Assembly: GCA_030537135.1 (NCBI GenBank)
Contig: JAUNOP010000005.1
Location: forward strand, 1-64,000
Length of the DNA: 64,000 bases
Direction of reading: 5' to 3'
Source: Eubacteriales bacterium
GTDB taxonomy: Bacteria > Bacillota > Clostridia > Lachnospirales > Lachnospiraceae
A program made the translations under genes and the position numbers. The notes under the pieces were generated by a model. That model worked only from the letters and a program-made list of their open reading frames with translations, was not told the DNA's origin and searched no databases. The first letter of the stretch is position 1. Every line of letters starts with the position of its first letter. Below are positions 16,310 to 25,050 of the stretch, piece after piece.

Positions 16310-16505
16310 TATCAAGGAAATATTGCCGTTTATTCTGCCGCTTTTGCTCGAGGAACTGGCTTTGCTTATTTATACGATTCGCCATATTCTGACACACAGC
16401 ACTTATAAACGGGGAAGCCGCGCACTCTGGCTGATAGTTGTCATTGTAGGAATGGAATTCATAGGCCCGATTTTGTATTTCCTGCTTGGAAAAGAGGATG
16501 AGTGA
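16302..16505 (+). CDS. PLDc_N-domain small membrane protein
   Basis: A 67-residue protein with two hydrophobic helices, LPFILPLLLEELALLIYTI and ALWLIVVIVGMEFIGPILYF. The closing GPILYFLLGK is the signature of the phospholipase D/cardiolipin synthase N-terminal membrane domain (PLDc_N), here without any catalytic part. The start at 16302 follows GGGAGGAAAAG. The gene overlaps both neighbours by a few bases, so it is an integral member of the XRE-ABC operon. It may assist the exporter in the membrane. Confidence 0.8.
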   Translation: MPDIKEILPFILPLLLEELALLIYTIRHILTHSTYKRGSRALWLIVVIVGMEFIGPILYFLLGKEDE

Positions 16506-16506
16506 T

Positions 16507-17403
16507 ATGAATATGCTGAATTTTTTTCATGTGCAAAAAAGTTTTGGGGCAAAGCAGGTATTAAGGGATGTAACCTTTTGTGTGCCAGAGCATACAGTCT
16601 TTGGATTTGTAGGACAAAACGGCGCGGGAAAGACCACTGCCATGAAGCTGGCGCTGGGACTTCTCCCGATGGATAAGGGAGAGATTCTGGTGAATGGAGA
16701 AGCGGTTCGCTATGGAAATACAGTGACAAATCGTTTTGTCGGTTATCTGCCTGATGTACCGGAGTTTTATTCGTTTCTGACTCCAGCAGAATACCTGCGT
16801 TTTTGCGGTGAAATTACAGGAATGCCGGATAGGGAAATCATGCTGCGCAGTGAGGAAATGTTGCAGTTGGTTGGGCTTGATAAGGAAAAGAGGCGTATCA
16901 AGGGCTTTTCCAGGGGAATGAAGCAGCGGCTTGGCATTGCACAGGCCCTGCTCAATCGTCCAAGACTTTTGATTTGTGATGAGCCTACCTCTGCCCTTGA
17001 CCCTGCCGGACGCAAGGAACTGTTGGATATTCTTGCGGCGGCAAAAGAACAGACTACTGTTTTATTTTCTACTCACATCCTTTCAGATGTGGAGCATATC
17101 TGCAGTGAGCTGGCGTTTTTGCACAAGGGAAAAATTGCCCTCAAAGGATCGCTCACAGAGATAAAAAGCATGCATAGGGCAGCTGCCACAGAGCTGGAGC
17201 TGGAGCGCAGAGAGGACATAAAAGCTCTGATGCATGTGTTCTCCTATTTAGAGCCGGCAGGAGGCAGCTGTCTGCGCCTTGGCAATCCTGAAAGGCTGCC
17301 GGAGGTTTTGCACTTCCTGGCAGATGGGAGGATTCCGATTCAGCGAATAGAGAGGTTGGAGCCGACGCTGGAGGACTTGTTTATGGAGGTGATTGGGAAA
17401 TGA
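16507..17403 (+). CDS. ABC transporter ATP-binding protein (ABC-2 type)
   Basis: A 298-residue ATPase. Walker A is GQNGAGKTTAMKL, the Q-loop region lies near residue 80, the signature is FSRGMKQRLGIAQAL, Walker B is LLICDEPTSALDP, and the switch histidine is in LFSTHILSDVEH. The C-terminal 80 residues are the accessory domain usual for drug, lantibiotic and lipid exporters of the CcmA/BcrA type. AAAGAGG supports the ATG at 16507. An in-frame ATG at 16498 overlaps the upstream gene and is the alternative. The last four bases overlap the permease gene. Confidence 0.92.
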   Translation: MNMLNFFHVQKSFGAKQVLRDVTFCVPEHTVFGFVGQNGAGKTTAMKLALGLLPMDKGEILVNGEAVRYGNTVTNRFVGYLPDVPEFYSFLTPAEYLRFCGEITGMPDREIMLRSEEMLQLVGLDKEKRRIKGFSRGMKQRLGIAQALLNRPRLLICDEPTSALDPAGRKELLDILAAAKEQTTVLFSTHILSDVEHICSELAFLHKGKIALKGSLTEIKSMHRAAATELELERREDIKALMHVFSYLEPAGGSCLRLGNPERLPEVLHFLADGRIPIQRIERLEPTLEDLFMEVIGK

Positions 17404-18161
17404 GAGCGTTTCTGAAAAAGGAGTGGCTGGAAGCAGTTCGCACCGGACGCTTTTGGCTTTTGCTGCTTATCTTTATCCTGATGGGAATCATGAACCCTGC
17501 TATGGCAAAGCTAACTCCGTGGATGATGGAAATAATGTCAGACTCCTTGGCAGATGCAGGCTTTATGCTCACAGCTGTAACCATAGACGCCATGACCTCG
17601 TGGACGCAGTTCTACAAAAATATTCCCCTGGGATTTGTTATTTTTGTACTGCTTAACAGCGGAAGCTTTACAGCCGAATACCAGAAGGGAACTCTTATTC
17701 CCGTGGTGACAAAGGGGCTGGCGCGGCGCAAAATTGCGGCTGCAAAGGCTCTGCAGCTGGAGGCGCTGTGGACAGTGCTGTATGTACTCTGCTTTTGTAT
17801 TACCTATGGATATAATGAATATTTTTGGGGCAATGACATTGTGCAGAGTCCCTTGCTTGGAGCTATCTGCTTCTGGCTGTTCGGCATTTGGACATTGGCG
17901 CTTATGGTGCTTTTTTCAACCGTGTCGAGGAACAATATACAGGTTCTTCTGGGAACAGGGGCAGCAGCTTTTGGCGTCTATGCTCTGGGGTTGTTTCCAA
18001 AGCTTAGTCCCCTGCTTCCTGCAAAACTGATGGACGGAATGGCTCTCCTTAACGGAGCAGCAGAGCCGACAGATTATATGGCGGCAATCGCAGCGGCAGG
18101 AGGAACGGCAATGCTGGCCATTGGACTGGGAGCAGTCTGCTTTGAGAGGAAAGAACTTTAG
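17400..18161 (+). CDS. ABC-2 type permease
   Basis: A 253-residue membrane protein with about six hydrophobic segments and an N-terminal cytoplasmic start RAFLKKEWLEAVRTGRFW, a common pattern for ABC-2 permeases (k.e..e..r.gr...l). The loop SGSFTAEYQKGTLIPVVTKG is the conserved amphipathic coupling region. Its start overlaps the ATPase stop (ATGA), so the two form one exporter under the XRE regulator. The transported compound is unknown. Antimicrobial peptide export or self-protection is a common role. Confidence 0.88.
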   Translation: MRAFLKKEWLEAVRTGRFWLLLLIFILMGIMNPAMAKLTPWMMEIMSDSLADAGFMLTAVTIDAMTSWTQFYKNIPLGFVIFVLLNSGSFTAEYQKGTLIPVVTKGLARRKIAAAKALQLEALWTVLYVLCFCITYGYNEYFWGNDIVQSPLLGAICFWLFGIWTLALMVLFSTVSRNNIQVLLGTGAAAFGVYALGLFPKLSPLLPAKLMDGMALLNGAAEPTDYMAAIAAAGGTAMLAIGLGAVCFERKEL

Positions 18162-18261
18162 TATAGTAAGCTGCCGCAGGAGTGCGAATGTCTGAAGATT
18201 CTGTTAATACACTCTTGTGCCGGTTTTCTTGTGTTTTTCAATATATTCTGCGCAGAGGAAA

Positions 18262-19278
18262 TTAGCTGGATATAGCTTTTTCCTCTGCATTTTCTCTTGT
18301 GGTGCCGCCGTACATATAGCTGACAGGAAGACAGATAAGAGGAGGTTTTTTGGACATGCTTTCCTGGAGAACGAGTTCTACGCACATTTCAGCGATTTCA
18401 GCAACCGGCTGTATGATTGTCGAGCATACATAATCGCCGTCTCCGAAGTCTTTGATTCCGTCAAAGCCAATCATCTGTACATCTTCTGGAACCCGTATAT
18501 TCATTTTTGAGAGAATCTTCCGCACATCATAAACAGTTCGGTCTGTAACGCAGAACAGTCCGTCAAAGTCCAGCTTTCCATCATGCATATGCGCTTCAAG
18601 AAATTCCCCGAACGCATCTATGGATGTTCCATCCTCCAATATCTTCATATCATAAGACAGTCCCCTTGCAAGGCAGCCGTTCTCAAAGCCGGCCTTTCGT
18701 TTATTTGGTTCATTGGAGAGAGAAGAGCCAATGCGCAGAAAGGCGACATTTTTGCAGCCCAGATCGGCGAGCTTCTCAGCTGCCATCTGCCCTCCAGCAA
18801 AATTATCGCTGGCAACACAGGGGATTTTGGGACTGACAATACGGTCAATGGAAACGAAAGGAACATGCTCGTCCACCTGCAGACCGGGATAATAAGTCAA
18901 TCCGATAATTCCGTCTACTTTATTTTGCTGGGCCATTTGGACATATTCCTGCTCTAATGTGGGATCAAATTCTGTACAGCACAGGAGCATCCGGTATTTT
19001 CTTTTTAAAAGAGAAACGTTAATTTCATGAGACAGTCTTCCGAAATAGGGGTGGTAGGTGTTTGGGATAAGCACAGCCACTGTGTAGGTTCTGCTTGCTT
19101 TCAGTCCCTGGGCATAGCTGTTCACATGATAGTCTAATTTCTGAATTGCCTTTTCTACACGTATTCGGTAAGAATCTCCGACAGGCAGTCCGTTGATTAC
19201 CTTGGAAACGGTTCCTAACGCAACCCCAGCTTCCAATGCAACGTCTTTCATAGTGGGAGCGGAATTTTTATTCCTCAT
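18262..19278 (-). CDS. LacI family transcriptional regulator
   Basis: A 338-residue repressor. Residues 9-32 are the LacI helix-turn-helix with hinge (TMKDVALEAGVALGTVSKVI), and the rest is a periplasmic-binding-protein-like effector domain (AVLIPNTYHPYFGRLSHEIN, DGIIGLTYYP, GFDGIKDFGDGDYVCSTIIQ). I choose the ATG at 19276-19278. AGGTG lies just upstream and the protein then begins MRNKNSAPTMKDVA. A longer in-frame version starting at 19359 would pass through the promoter. It is divergent from a carbohydrate ABC importer, and two identical operators lie between them, so it very likely represses that importer until a sugar binds. Confidence 0.93.
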   Translation of the reverse strand: MRNKNSAPTMKDVALEAGVALGTVSKVINGLPVGDSYRIRVEKAIQKLDYHVNSYAQGLKASRTYTVAVLIPNTYHPYFGRLSHEINVSLLKRKYRMLLCCTEFDPTLEQEYVQMAQQNKVDGIIGLTYYPGLQVDEHVPFVSIDRIVSPKIPCVASDNFAGGQMAAEKLADLGCKNVAFLRIGSSLSNEPNKRKAGFENGCLARGLSYDMKILEDGTSIDAFGEFLEAHMHDGKLDFDGLFCVTDRTVYDVRKILSKMNIRVPEDVQMIGFDGIKDFGDGDYVCSTIIQPVAEIAEMCVELVLQESMSKKPPLICLPVSYMYGGTTRENAEEKAISS

Positions 19279-19308
19279 AATTTCACCTCTTTTCTTGCTT
19301 CTTAAGCT

Positions 19309-19337
19309 ATTATAATATGTTTTCTTGTATTTGTAAA
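19309..19337 (-). promoter_or_regulatory. promoter of the LacI gene
   Basis: On the minus strand TTTACA (19337-19332), 17-bp spacer, TATAAT (19314-19309). The leader to the ATG is about 25 nt. Confidence 0.8.
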
Positions 19338-19353
19338 GATATTTTATTGAAGA

Positions 19354-19369
19354 TTTCATGAAACGTTAT
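19354..19369. promoter_or_regulatory. LacI-type operator O1
   Basis: TTTCATGAAACGTTAT, containing the AACGTT dyad core typical of LacI/CcpA-group operators. It is the exact reverse complement of O2 and lies 16 bp upstream of the -35 box of the lacI-type gene. Confidence 0.8.
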
Positions 19370-19457
19370 ATGAAGAAAAAACATACAAAATATCCTTGGA
19401 AACTTTGTAAAAATCAAATAAAAAAGGCAAAATATACAAAAAATCAACGAAAAATTC

Positions 19458-19486
19458 TTGACAGAAATCCATACGAGTGGTATCTT
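19458..19486 (+). promoter_or_regulatory. promoter of the ABC importer
   Basis: TTGACA (19458-19463), 17-bp spacer, TATCTT (19481-19486). A nearby TTATAC at 19485 could serve as an alternative -10. It leaves a leader of nearly 290 nt before the first permease. Confidence 0.7.
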
Positions 19487-19501
19487 ATACACAGAAATGA
19501 A

Positions 19502-19517
19502 ATAACGTTTCATGAAA
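19502..19517. promoter_or_regulatory. LacI-type operator O2
   Basis: ATAACGTTTCATGAAA, the reverse complement of O1, placed just past the expected transcription start of the importer promoter, a position suited to repression. Centre-to-centre distance to O1 is 148 bp, which would allow DNA looping. Confidence 0.8.
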
Positions 19518-19586
19518 ACTGTGATTTCAAAACACATTGTAATTGTCAAAGGCCAGACCATTACAAAGAAAAACGGCAGACAGATT

Positions 19587-19729
19587 GTTACTGCTCACGG
19601 GCGACTATTCCGAGAGGTGTTTTCGTACCTCTGTCACGAAAATCCCGAGATAACCGGTGTGAAATGCGGCAGAATGCTGCATTTCTGTGCATCGCGAAGC
19701 GTGTTGCTATGAACGCAGTGAACAGTAAC
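19587..19729. repeat. 143-bp multi-hairpin element in importer leader
   Basis: Outer arms GTTACTGCTCA and TGAACAGTAAC pair with one mismatch. Inside are AGAGGT/ACCTCT around a GTTTTCGT loop and GAAATGCGGCAG/CTGCATTTC. It lies in the 5' leader between the promoter and the first permease gene. No second copy was found here. It may be a dispersed palindromic repeat unit or a structured leader. Confidence 0.65.
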
Positions 19730-19778
19730 GCAGGTTTTTCTGTGCAACTGTCTGTAGACACATGGAAGGAGAGATTAT

Positions 19779-20717
19779 ATGAAAAAGTCGAAAACAACAG
19801 CTTTGACAAAGCACCCCAAAAAGCAGACACTCAGAAAACGAATGGGTCAATACTGGCAGCTCTATCTGATGCTTTTAGTTCCTGTGGTGCTTACGATTAT
19901 TTATAAGTACATACCAATGTACGGAATTCAGATTGCATTTCGCGATTACAAATCTGTGCGTGGAATATGGGACAGCGAATGGGTGGGTTTGAAGTGGTTT
20001 CTGCGTTTCTTCAGCTCGCCAAACTGCCTCCGAATGATTAAAAATACAATATTGCTGAGTCTTTACAGCCTGTTATGGAGCTTTCCGATTCCGATTATTC
20101 TGGCATTGGCAATTAATCAGCTCCGTTTTAAGAAATTCAAGAGAACTGTGCAGACGATTCTGTATGCACCCCATTTTATTTCTATTATGGTTGTCTGCGG
20201 TATGCTGCGCATATTCCTGAGTCCGTCAGGAGGTCTTATCAACCTGATTGCTGGTACTGGAATTGATTTCATGTCAGAAGCCTCTGCTTTTCGTTCCATT
20301 TACATTGCTTCCGGCATTTGGCAGGATGCTGGTTGGGGAATCATTGTTTATATGGCGTCACTTGCAAACATTGATACAGCTCAGTATGAAGCTGCTAAAA
20401 TCGACGGTGCATCCATGTTTCAGAGAATTCGTTATATTGACATTCCAGAGCTGGTGCCTCAGATTGTGCTGATGCTGATTATGAGTGCAGGAAACCTGAT
20501 GAACGTTGGATTTGAAAAAGTATTTCTGCTCCAGACAGATTTGAATAAGGCTGCCAGCGATGTTATTGCCGTATATGTTTATCAACAGGGTATTGAACAT
20601 GCCAAGTACAGCTACTCCACGGCCGTTGGCCTTTTTAACACAATTGTTAATGTCCTCTTGTTGATTATCGTGAACAAAATAACAAGCAAGATTTCCGAAG
20701 ATGTAAGCTTTATATAG
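19779..20717 (+). CDS. sugar ABC transporter permease, LplB type
   Basis: A 312-residue inner-membrane permease with six hydrophobic segments, first partner of a CUT1-type carbohydrate importer. The LplB-type start PVVLTIIYKYIPMYGIQIAF with FRDYK is characteristic, and the cytoplasmic EAA loop is QYEAAKIDGASMFQRIRYID, which docks on the ATPase. AAGGAGAG precedes the ATG. No ATPase gene is in the cluster, as usual for this class in Firmicutes, which share a general MsmK/MsmX-type ATPase encoded elsewhere. Expression is probably under the LacI-type regulator upstream. Confidence 0.93.
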   Translation: MKKSKTTALTKHPKKQTLRKRMGQYWQLYLMLLVPVVLTIIYKYIPMYGIQIAFRDYKSVRGIWDSEWVGLKWFLRFFSSPNCLRMIKNTILLSLYSLLWSFPIPIILALAINQLRFKKFKRTVQTILYAPHFISIMVVCGMLRIFLSPSGGLINLIAGTGIDFMSEASAFRSIYIASGIWQDAGWGIIVYMASLANIDTAQYEAAKIDGASMFQRIRYIDIPELVPQIVLMLIMSAGNLMNVGFEKVFLLQTDLNKAASDVIAVYVYQQGIEHAKYSYSTAVGLFNTIVNVLLLIIVNKITSKISEDVSFI

Positions 20718-20727
20718 GAGGTGCAGT

Positions 20728-21636
20728 ATGGGAAGAAGAAAAAAGGTAGGGGAACTACACGGCTTATCCGACAGGGTAAGTGATATGATTCTGGTTATAC
20801 TCTGTGTTATTATCGTATTTTTGGTTGCATATCCGCTCTATTATGTGTTGATTGCTTCTGTTTCAGATCCGTATGACGTATATGCAGGAAAGACGTTCTT
20901 GCTTCCAAGCGGCTTTACGCTGGATGGCTACAAGGCGGTGTTTGCAGATAAGAGCATTATCACCGGATTTTTGAACAGTATTAAATACACCGTAGTCGGT
21001 ACAGCCTTTTCTGTAATCATGATTTATTTGTCCGCATATCCGCTGAGCGTGAAGAACCTGCCGGGAAGAAAGTTTTTCAGTATCTTCTTTATTATAACCA
21101 TGTATTTTGGGGGAGGCCTGATGCCCACCTACTTAGTGGTCAGAGACACTGGGCTGATTGATACTGTGTGGGCGATGTTTATCCCAGGAGGGGTGGCTGT
21201 CAGCAATATGATTATTGTGAGAAACTTTTTTGAACACAGCATTCCAAAGGAAATGATCGAAGCAGCAGAGATTGACGGCTGTTCCAAATGGATGACCTTT
21301 ATGAAAATTGTGGTTCCGCTGAGCAAGTCTATTATGGCTGTTATGGTGGTATTCAGTATGGTCGCTTACTGGAATGACTGGTTTACTGCCCTGATCTATC
21401 TTCCAGGAAAAGAAAATGCGCCGCTTCCATTAATACTGCGCAATATTTTGATCAAGAGTTCTGCGAGTGCAAGTCAGGCCGGCATGATTTCCGGAGGCTA
21501 TGCGGAGCTTAGCAAGCTCACGGAAATGATAAAGTTTTCCTCTGTTATCATAGCCGCTCTTCCGATGCTGATTATCTATCCATTTGTCCAGAAGTACTTT
21601 GAAAAGGGCATGATGGCTGGCGCGGTTAAGGGTTAA
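20728..21636 (+). CDS. sugar ABC transporter permease, YtcP type
   Basis: A 302-residue second permease of the importer, with six hydrophobic segments and the EAA loop EMIEAAEIDGCSKWMTFMKI. The N-terminal region has the YtcP pattern with AYPLYYVLIASVSDPYDVYA and GFTLDGYKAVF. AGGAGGTG lies before the ATG, 10 bp after the first permease. Its TAA shares a base with the ATG of the following binding-protein gene. Confidence 0.93.
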   Translation: MGRRKKVGELHGLSDRVSDMILVILCVIIVFLVAYPLYYVLIASVSDPYDVYAGKTFLLPSGFTLDGYKAVFADKSIITGFLNSIKYTVVGTAFSVIMIYLSAYPLSVKNLPGRKFFSIFFIITMYFGGGLMPTYLVVRDTGLIDTVWAMFIPGGVAVSNMIIVRNFFEHSIPKEMIEAAEIDGCSKWMTFMKIVVPLSKSIMAVMVVFSMVAYWNDWFTALIYLPGKENAPLPLILRNILIKSSASASQAGMISGGYAELSKLTEMIKFSSVIIAALPMLIIYPFVQKYFEKGMMAGAVKG

Positions 21637-23327
21637 TGAAATTCTGGAAAAAGGAGATGAGAGAATTGAAAATATGGAAAAAAGCTATTTCCGGTATGCT
21701 GGTAGCTGGTATGGCAATACCGATGGCCGGCTGCGGAAATACGATGGAAAATTATTATGAACCAGGCAAAATCAATACAGATACTTCCCAGACAGATTTT
21801 ACAATTATGGGCGGTATCAGCGCCCTAAGTTCCGGGTATGAGGATAATGAGGTTCTGAATCAGATGCAGAAGAAAGCAGGAATTACAATCGACTGGAATG
21901 TAATGAGCGATTCTCTGGCAGAGCAGGTGAATATCCGTATTGCTGGAAGAAGACTTCCGGATGCATTCATGGCGGTTGGATTTAGTAACTATGATATTAC
22001 TACCTATGGAAGCGATGGTGCATTTATTGATTTGAGTCCTTATCTGACAGAGGAATACATGCCGAATCTGTCTAAGATTCTGGAAGAGCATCCGAATATC
22101 AGAAGCGCCATCACCATGAGTGACGGAGGCATCTATGGACTTCCTTCTGGCGAGCAGATGGGAACTGCCGGTATCGGAGCAGAGGAGGATTATAATATCT
22201 ATCAGTTCCCACAGTTCGCAATGATTAACAAAGCGTGGCTGGATGAGCTGAATCTGGAGGTTCCCACAACTCTCGATGAGCTGCATGATGTACTGGAGGC
22301 ATTTAAGGAAAATGACATGGCAACCTATTATGGAAATGATCCGGGAAGCACCATTCCTATGAGTACTGGGTTTGATCAATGGTGCTGGGGGCAGAATGTG
22401 TTCTATGCAGGCTTTGGATTTACGAACTGGCCGAACGATGTCATCAATGACCTGGAGCTGGGGGCAGATGGAACAGTTGATTTTGTGTGTGCGGATGAGA
22501 AATATCGAGATGCACTGACTTATTTTCACGACTGGTATGACGAGGGACTTATGGACGTCGAGATGTTCAGTCAGGACGACAAACAGCTCATGGCAAAGTG
22601 CCAGCAGGGAAAGGTAGGAGTCGGAACCTGGTGGTGGTTTGACCTGTGGGGAGAACACAGGGATGATTATGTATATCTTCCTGTTCTGGACGGCCCTGAT
22701 GGAACTCATAATGTCACTTTGCGCTCAGCTCCGCCCTTAAGCTGCGGAAACCTGAGTATTACGAGTGCATGTAAAAGTCCGGCAAACCTTCTGAAATTTT
22801 TTGATCAGTGGTATGATCCGGAGAATGTTATGCAGCTGCAGTATGGTCCGATTGGCACCTATTTTACCGGGCAGGATGAGGACGGCATATGGCAGAGCAT
22901 TTCCGATGAGGAGGCTCAGGAAAAATATGGAAAGAGTCTCGCAGAACTCAAGGGCGTAAATGAAGTATATGGACCAAAGCTGATTCTCAGCAACTATTAT
23001 GGTTCTACATTTGCACTGGAAGAGGCGGCTGTTATCCGGCTGACAGATTTGTATGAGACCTGGATGCCTTATGTGGATAACAAGACAGCTTATCCTACGG
23101 ATTGTGTATTTACAGAAGAGGAGCTTGACATTATCGACCGCTATAAAACAGATTTTGAAAATGCAGTTTCCGAGCAGGAGGGTCTCTGGATTAAGGAGGG
23201 CGGCCCAAGTGATGGAGAATGGGACAGCTATCTTACAAAGCTGAGGGAAAACTGTGGCATGGAAGAACTTCTAAAGGTATATCAGGCAGCCTATAACCGC
23301 TATGTGGAGGCAGAGACTGCACAGTAA
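21636..23327 (+). CDS. extracellular solute-binding lipoprotein of sugar importer
   Basis: A protein of up to 563 residues, the large size typical of binding proteins paired with LplB/YtcP permeases. The signal peptide has a lysine-rich start and a lipobox PMAGC (Cys about 33), so it is anchored outside the membrane. Aromatic-rich segments such as FDQWCWGQNVFYAGFGFTNW and VGTWWWFDLWGEH suggest an oligosaccharide site. The ATG at 21636 has a weak ribosome site. TTG at 21666 has AAGGAG with 9-nt spacing and may be the true start, giving the same mature protein. It is followed by a strong terminator. Confidence 0.92.
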   Translation: MKFWKKEMRELKIWKKAISGMLVAGMAIPMAGCGNTMENYYEPGKINTDTSQTDFTIMGGISALSSGYEDNEVLNQMQKKAGITIDWNVMSDSLAEQVNIRIAGRRLPDAFMAVGFSNYDITTYGSDGAFIDLSPYLTEEYMPNLSKILEEHPNIRSAITMSDGGIYGLPSGEQMGTAGIGAEEDYNIYQFPQFAMINKAWLDELNLEVPTTLDELHDVLEAFKENDMATYYGNDPGSTIPMSTGFDQWCWGQNVFYAGFGFTNWPNDVINDLELGADGTVDFVCADEKYRDALTYFHDWYDEGLMDVEMFSQDDKQLMAKCQQGKVGVGTWWWFDLWGEHRDDYVYLPVLDGPDGTHNVTLRSAPPLSCGNLSITSACKSPANLLKFFDQWYDPENVMQLQYGPIGTYFTGQDEDGIWQSISDEEAQEKYGKSLAELKGVNEVYGPKLILSNYYGSTFALEEAAVIRLTDLYETWMPYVDNKTAYPTDCVFTEEELDIIDRYKTDFENAVSEQEGLWIKEGGPSDGEWDSYLTKLRENCGMEELLKVYQAAYNRYVEAETAQ

Positions 23328-23345
23328 AGAGGGCTTTAGTCAAAC

Positions 23346-23380
23346 AGGGTACATCATTTTTCAATGATGTACCCTATTTT
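23346..23380 (+). terminator. rho-independent terminator of importer operon
   Basis: AGGGTACATCATT (23346-23358) pairs perfectly with AATGATGTACCCT (23363-23375), followed by ATTTT. Confidence 0.9.
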
Positions 23381-23448
23381 AACGTATCAAGAAAGTTCCC
23401 CACTTCCATTTTGCAGAAAAATAAGCAATAGTGGGGGCTTGCTTGTCC
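23377..23448. repeat. dispersed repeat family R2, copy 1
   Basis: Shares TTTTAACGTATCAAG, the block CCCACTTC, GAAAAATAAG and GTGGGGG...CTTGCTTGTCC with copy 2 at 30380-30453. The two ends pair into a hairpin around CCCACTT / AGTGGGG, more perfectly in copy 2. Confidence 0.7.
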
Positions 23449-23456
23449 TGACTCAC

Positions 23457-23484
23457 TTGCAGGTTACAAAAAATCTGATATAAT
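23457..23484 (+). promoter_or_regulatory. promoter of the M20 hydrolase gene
   Basis: TTGCAG (23457-23462), 16-bp spacer, TATAAT (23479-23484). Confidence 0.65.
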
Positions 23485-23573
23485 AAATTTCAGAAGAGAT
23501 ACAGGGAAAGAAGAACGTCTGCATCCAATTATATCTATTGTGGTTTACTACTCAGAGAAGAGGAGGGGTGGAT

Positions 23574-24875
23574 ATGTATGACAAAATAACAGAAATGGCA
23601 GATGCTCTGGAGGAGAAACTTATTGCATACAGGAGAGATTTGCATAAGTATGCAGAGACAGGATGGCTGGAAATGCGTACCAGTTCTCTGATTGCTTCCA
23701 GATTAAAGGTTATGGGCTATGAGGTGCTGACAGGAGAGGCAGTGTGCAGCGCTGCGGCGCGGATGGGGGTGCCTGCGAAGGAAATTCTGGAAGAGCATTA
23801 CCAGTGGGCAGCAGAGAATGGGGCAGATCAGGAGTTTCTTCCGCAGACAAGAGGAGGCTTTACAGGAGTGATCGGCATTCTGCGCTGTGGTGAGGGTCCG
23901 ACAGTGGCGCTTCGCTTTGACATAGACGCTCTGGGTGTTTTTGAGGACAAAAGCCTTCTTCACAGACCCTATGCGCAGAATTTTTGTTCTGTTTCAGACG
24001 GTATGATGCATGCCTGCGGCCATGACGGGCATACAGCAATCGGCCTTGGAACAGCGGAGCTTCTTTCTAAGCTTAAAGAGCATCTGCATGGAACAGTCAA
24101 GCTTATTTTTCAGCCGGCAGAGGAGGGGCTTCGAGGAGCAAAGGCGATTGTGGAGAAGGGACATCTGGATGATGTGGATTATGTACTGGGAGGTCATCTG
24201 GCAGATTCAGAGGATAACAGTCTGTATGTATGTCCTGGAATGGCGGGGACTCTGGCCTCTACAAAGCTGGACGCTGTTTTCACAGGAAAATCCTCACATG
24301 CAGGGAGCGCTCCGCAGGAAGGGAATAATGCCCTTCTTGCCGCAGCGTCTGCAGTTCTGAATCTTCAGGCTATTCCGCGCCATAGCGGCGGAGCGAGCCG
24401 AATCAATGTAGGAACTTTGCATGCAGGAAGCGGGAGAAATGTCATCTGTGACAGAGCAAAAATGGAACTGGAGGTTCGCGGTCAGACCACAGAGATTAAT
24501 GAATATATGGAACGCTATGCAAGAGAAATTCTGGAACACACTGCTCTTATGCATGGATGTACTGTGGAAATTAAGGAGATGGGCTCTGCAGCAGCTATGG
24601 AGTGTACGTCGGCCTTTACAGAGAAAATCTGCAGCGTCTGCAGTCAAGAACTTCATCTGTCTGTCAGAGAGCCAAAATCTATGGGAGGAAGCGAGGATTA
24701 TGCCTACATGGCAAAGCGCGTCATAGACAGAGGCGGTCAGGCTTGCTTTGTGGGAATTGGGATTCCCTGTATGGCTCTGTTTCACAATAAGAGCTTTGAT
24801 TTTGATGAGCGTGCGCTGCCTCTGGGAGTGAAGCTGTACACAGGAATGATATGGAATCTTCTGGCAAATAAATGA
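23574..24875 (+). CDS. M20-family amidohydrolase, AbgA-like
   Basis: A 433-residue cytoplasmic zinc amidohydrolase of the M20D group, resembling p-aminobenzoyl-glutamate hydrolase subunit A. Zinc ligands are recognisable in MHACGHDGHT (C and H residues), the catalytic-glutamate region in IFQPAEEG, the dimerisation-domain entry in FTGKSSHAG, and a late His in ALFHNKSFDFDE. The insert near residues 45-90 before GGFTGVIG matches AbgA-type proteins. AGGAGGGG with 7-nt spacing selects the ATG at 23574. It has its own promoter and is separated from the sugar importer by a terminator. Substrate could be an N-acyl amino acid or aromatic glutamate conjugate. Confidence 0.9.
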   Translation: MYDKITEMADALEEKLIAYRRDLHKYAETGWLEMRTSSLIASRLKVMGYEVLTGEAVCSAAARMGVPAKEILEEHYQWAAENGADQEFLPQTRGGFTGVIGILRCGEGPTVALRFDIDALGVFEDKSLLHRPYAQNFCSVSDGMMHACGHDGHTAIGLGTAELLSKLKEHLHGTVKLIFQPAEEGLRGAKAIVEKGHLDDVDYVLGGHLADSEDNSLYVCPGMAGTLASTKLDAVFTGKSSHAGSAPQEGNNALLAAASAVLNLQAIPRHSGGASRINVGTLHAGSGRNVICDRAKMELEVRGQTTEINEYMERYAREILEHTALMHGCTVEIKEMGSAAAMECTSAFTEKICSVCSQELHLSVREPKSMGGSEDYAYMAKRVIDRGGQACFVGIGIPCMALFHNKSFDFDERALPLGVKLYTGMIWNLLANK

Positions 24876-24952
24876 GAATACAAGATCACTGGACAGAAAC
24901 TCTTCTGCACAGCGGCTGGCACTTCTTCTGGAACAGCGCAGCATTGCAACAG

Positions 24953-24988
24953 AAAAAAGCCACCTGCATTGACAAGCGGCTTTTCTTC
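24953..24988 (+). terminator. possible terminator
   Basis: AAAGCC and GGCTTTT pair around a 16-nt loop, followed by CTTCTG, in the gap after the M20 gene. The stem is short. Confidence 0.45.
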
Positions 24989-25021
24989 TGTTTACTTTTT
25001 GAGGGGGGAGATAGAGAGTGG

Positions 25022-25050
25022 TTGTTCATCTATCTGAAAACTATTATATG
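25022..25050 (+). promoter_or_regulatory. possible promoter of the PHP gene
   Basis: TTGTTC (25022-25027), 17-bp spacer, TATATG (25045-25050). Confidence 0.45.

Noticed and set aside
24294..24944. Minus-strand open frame of 216 codons
   Set aside because: Entirely antisense to the M20 amidohydrolase, Cys/His/Ser-rich as expected for a shadow frame, no ribosome site.
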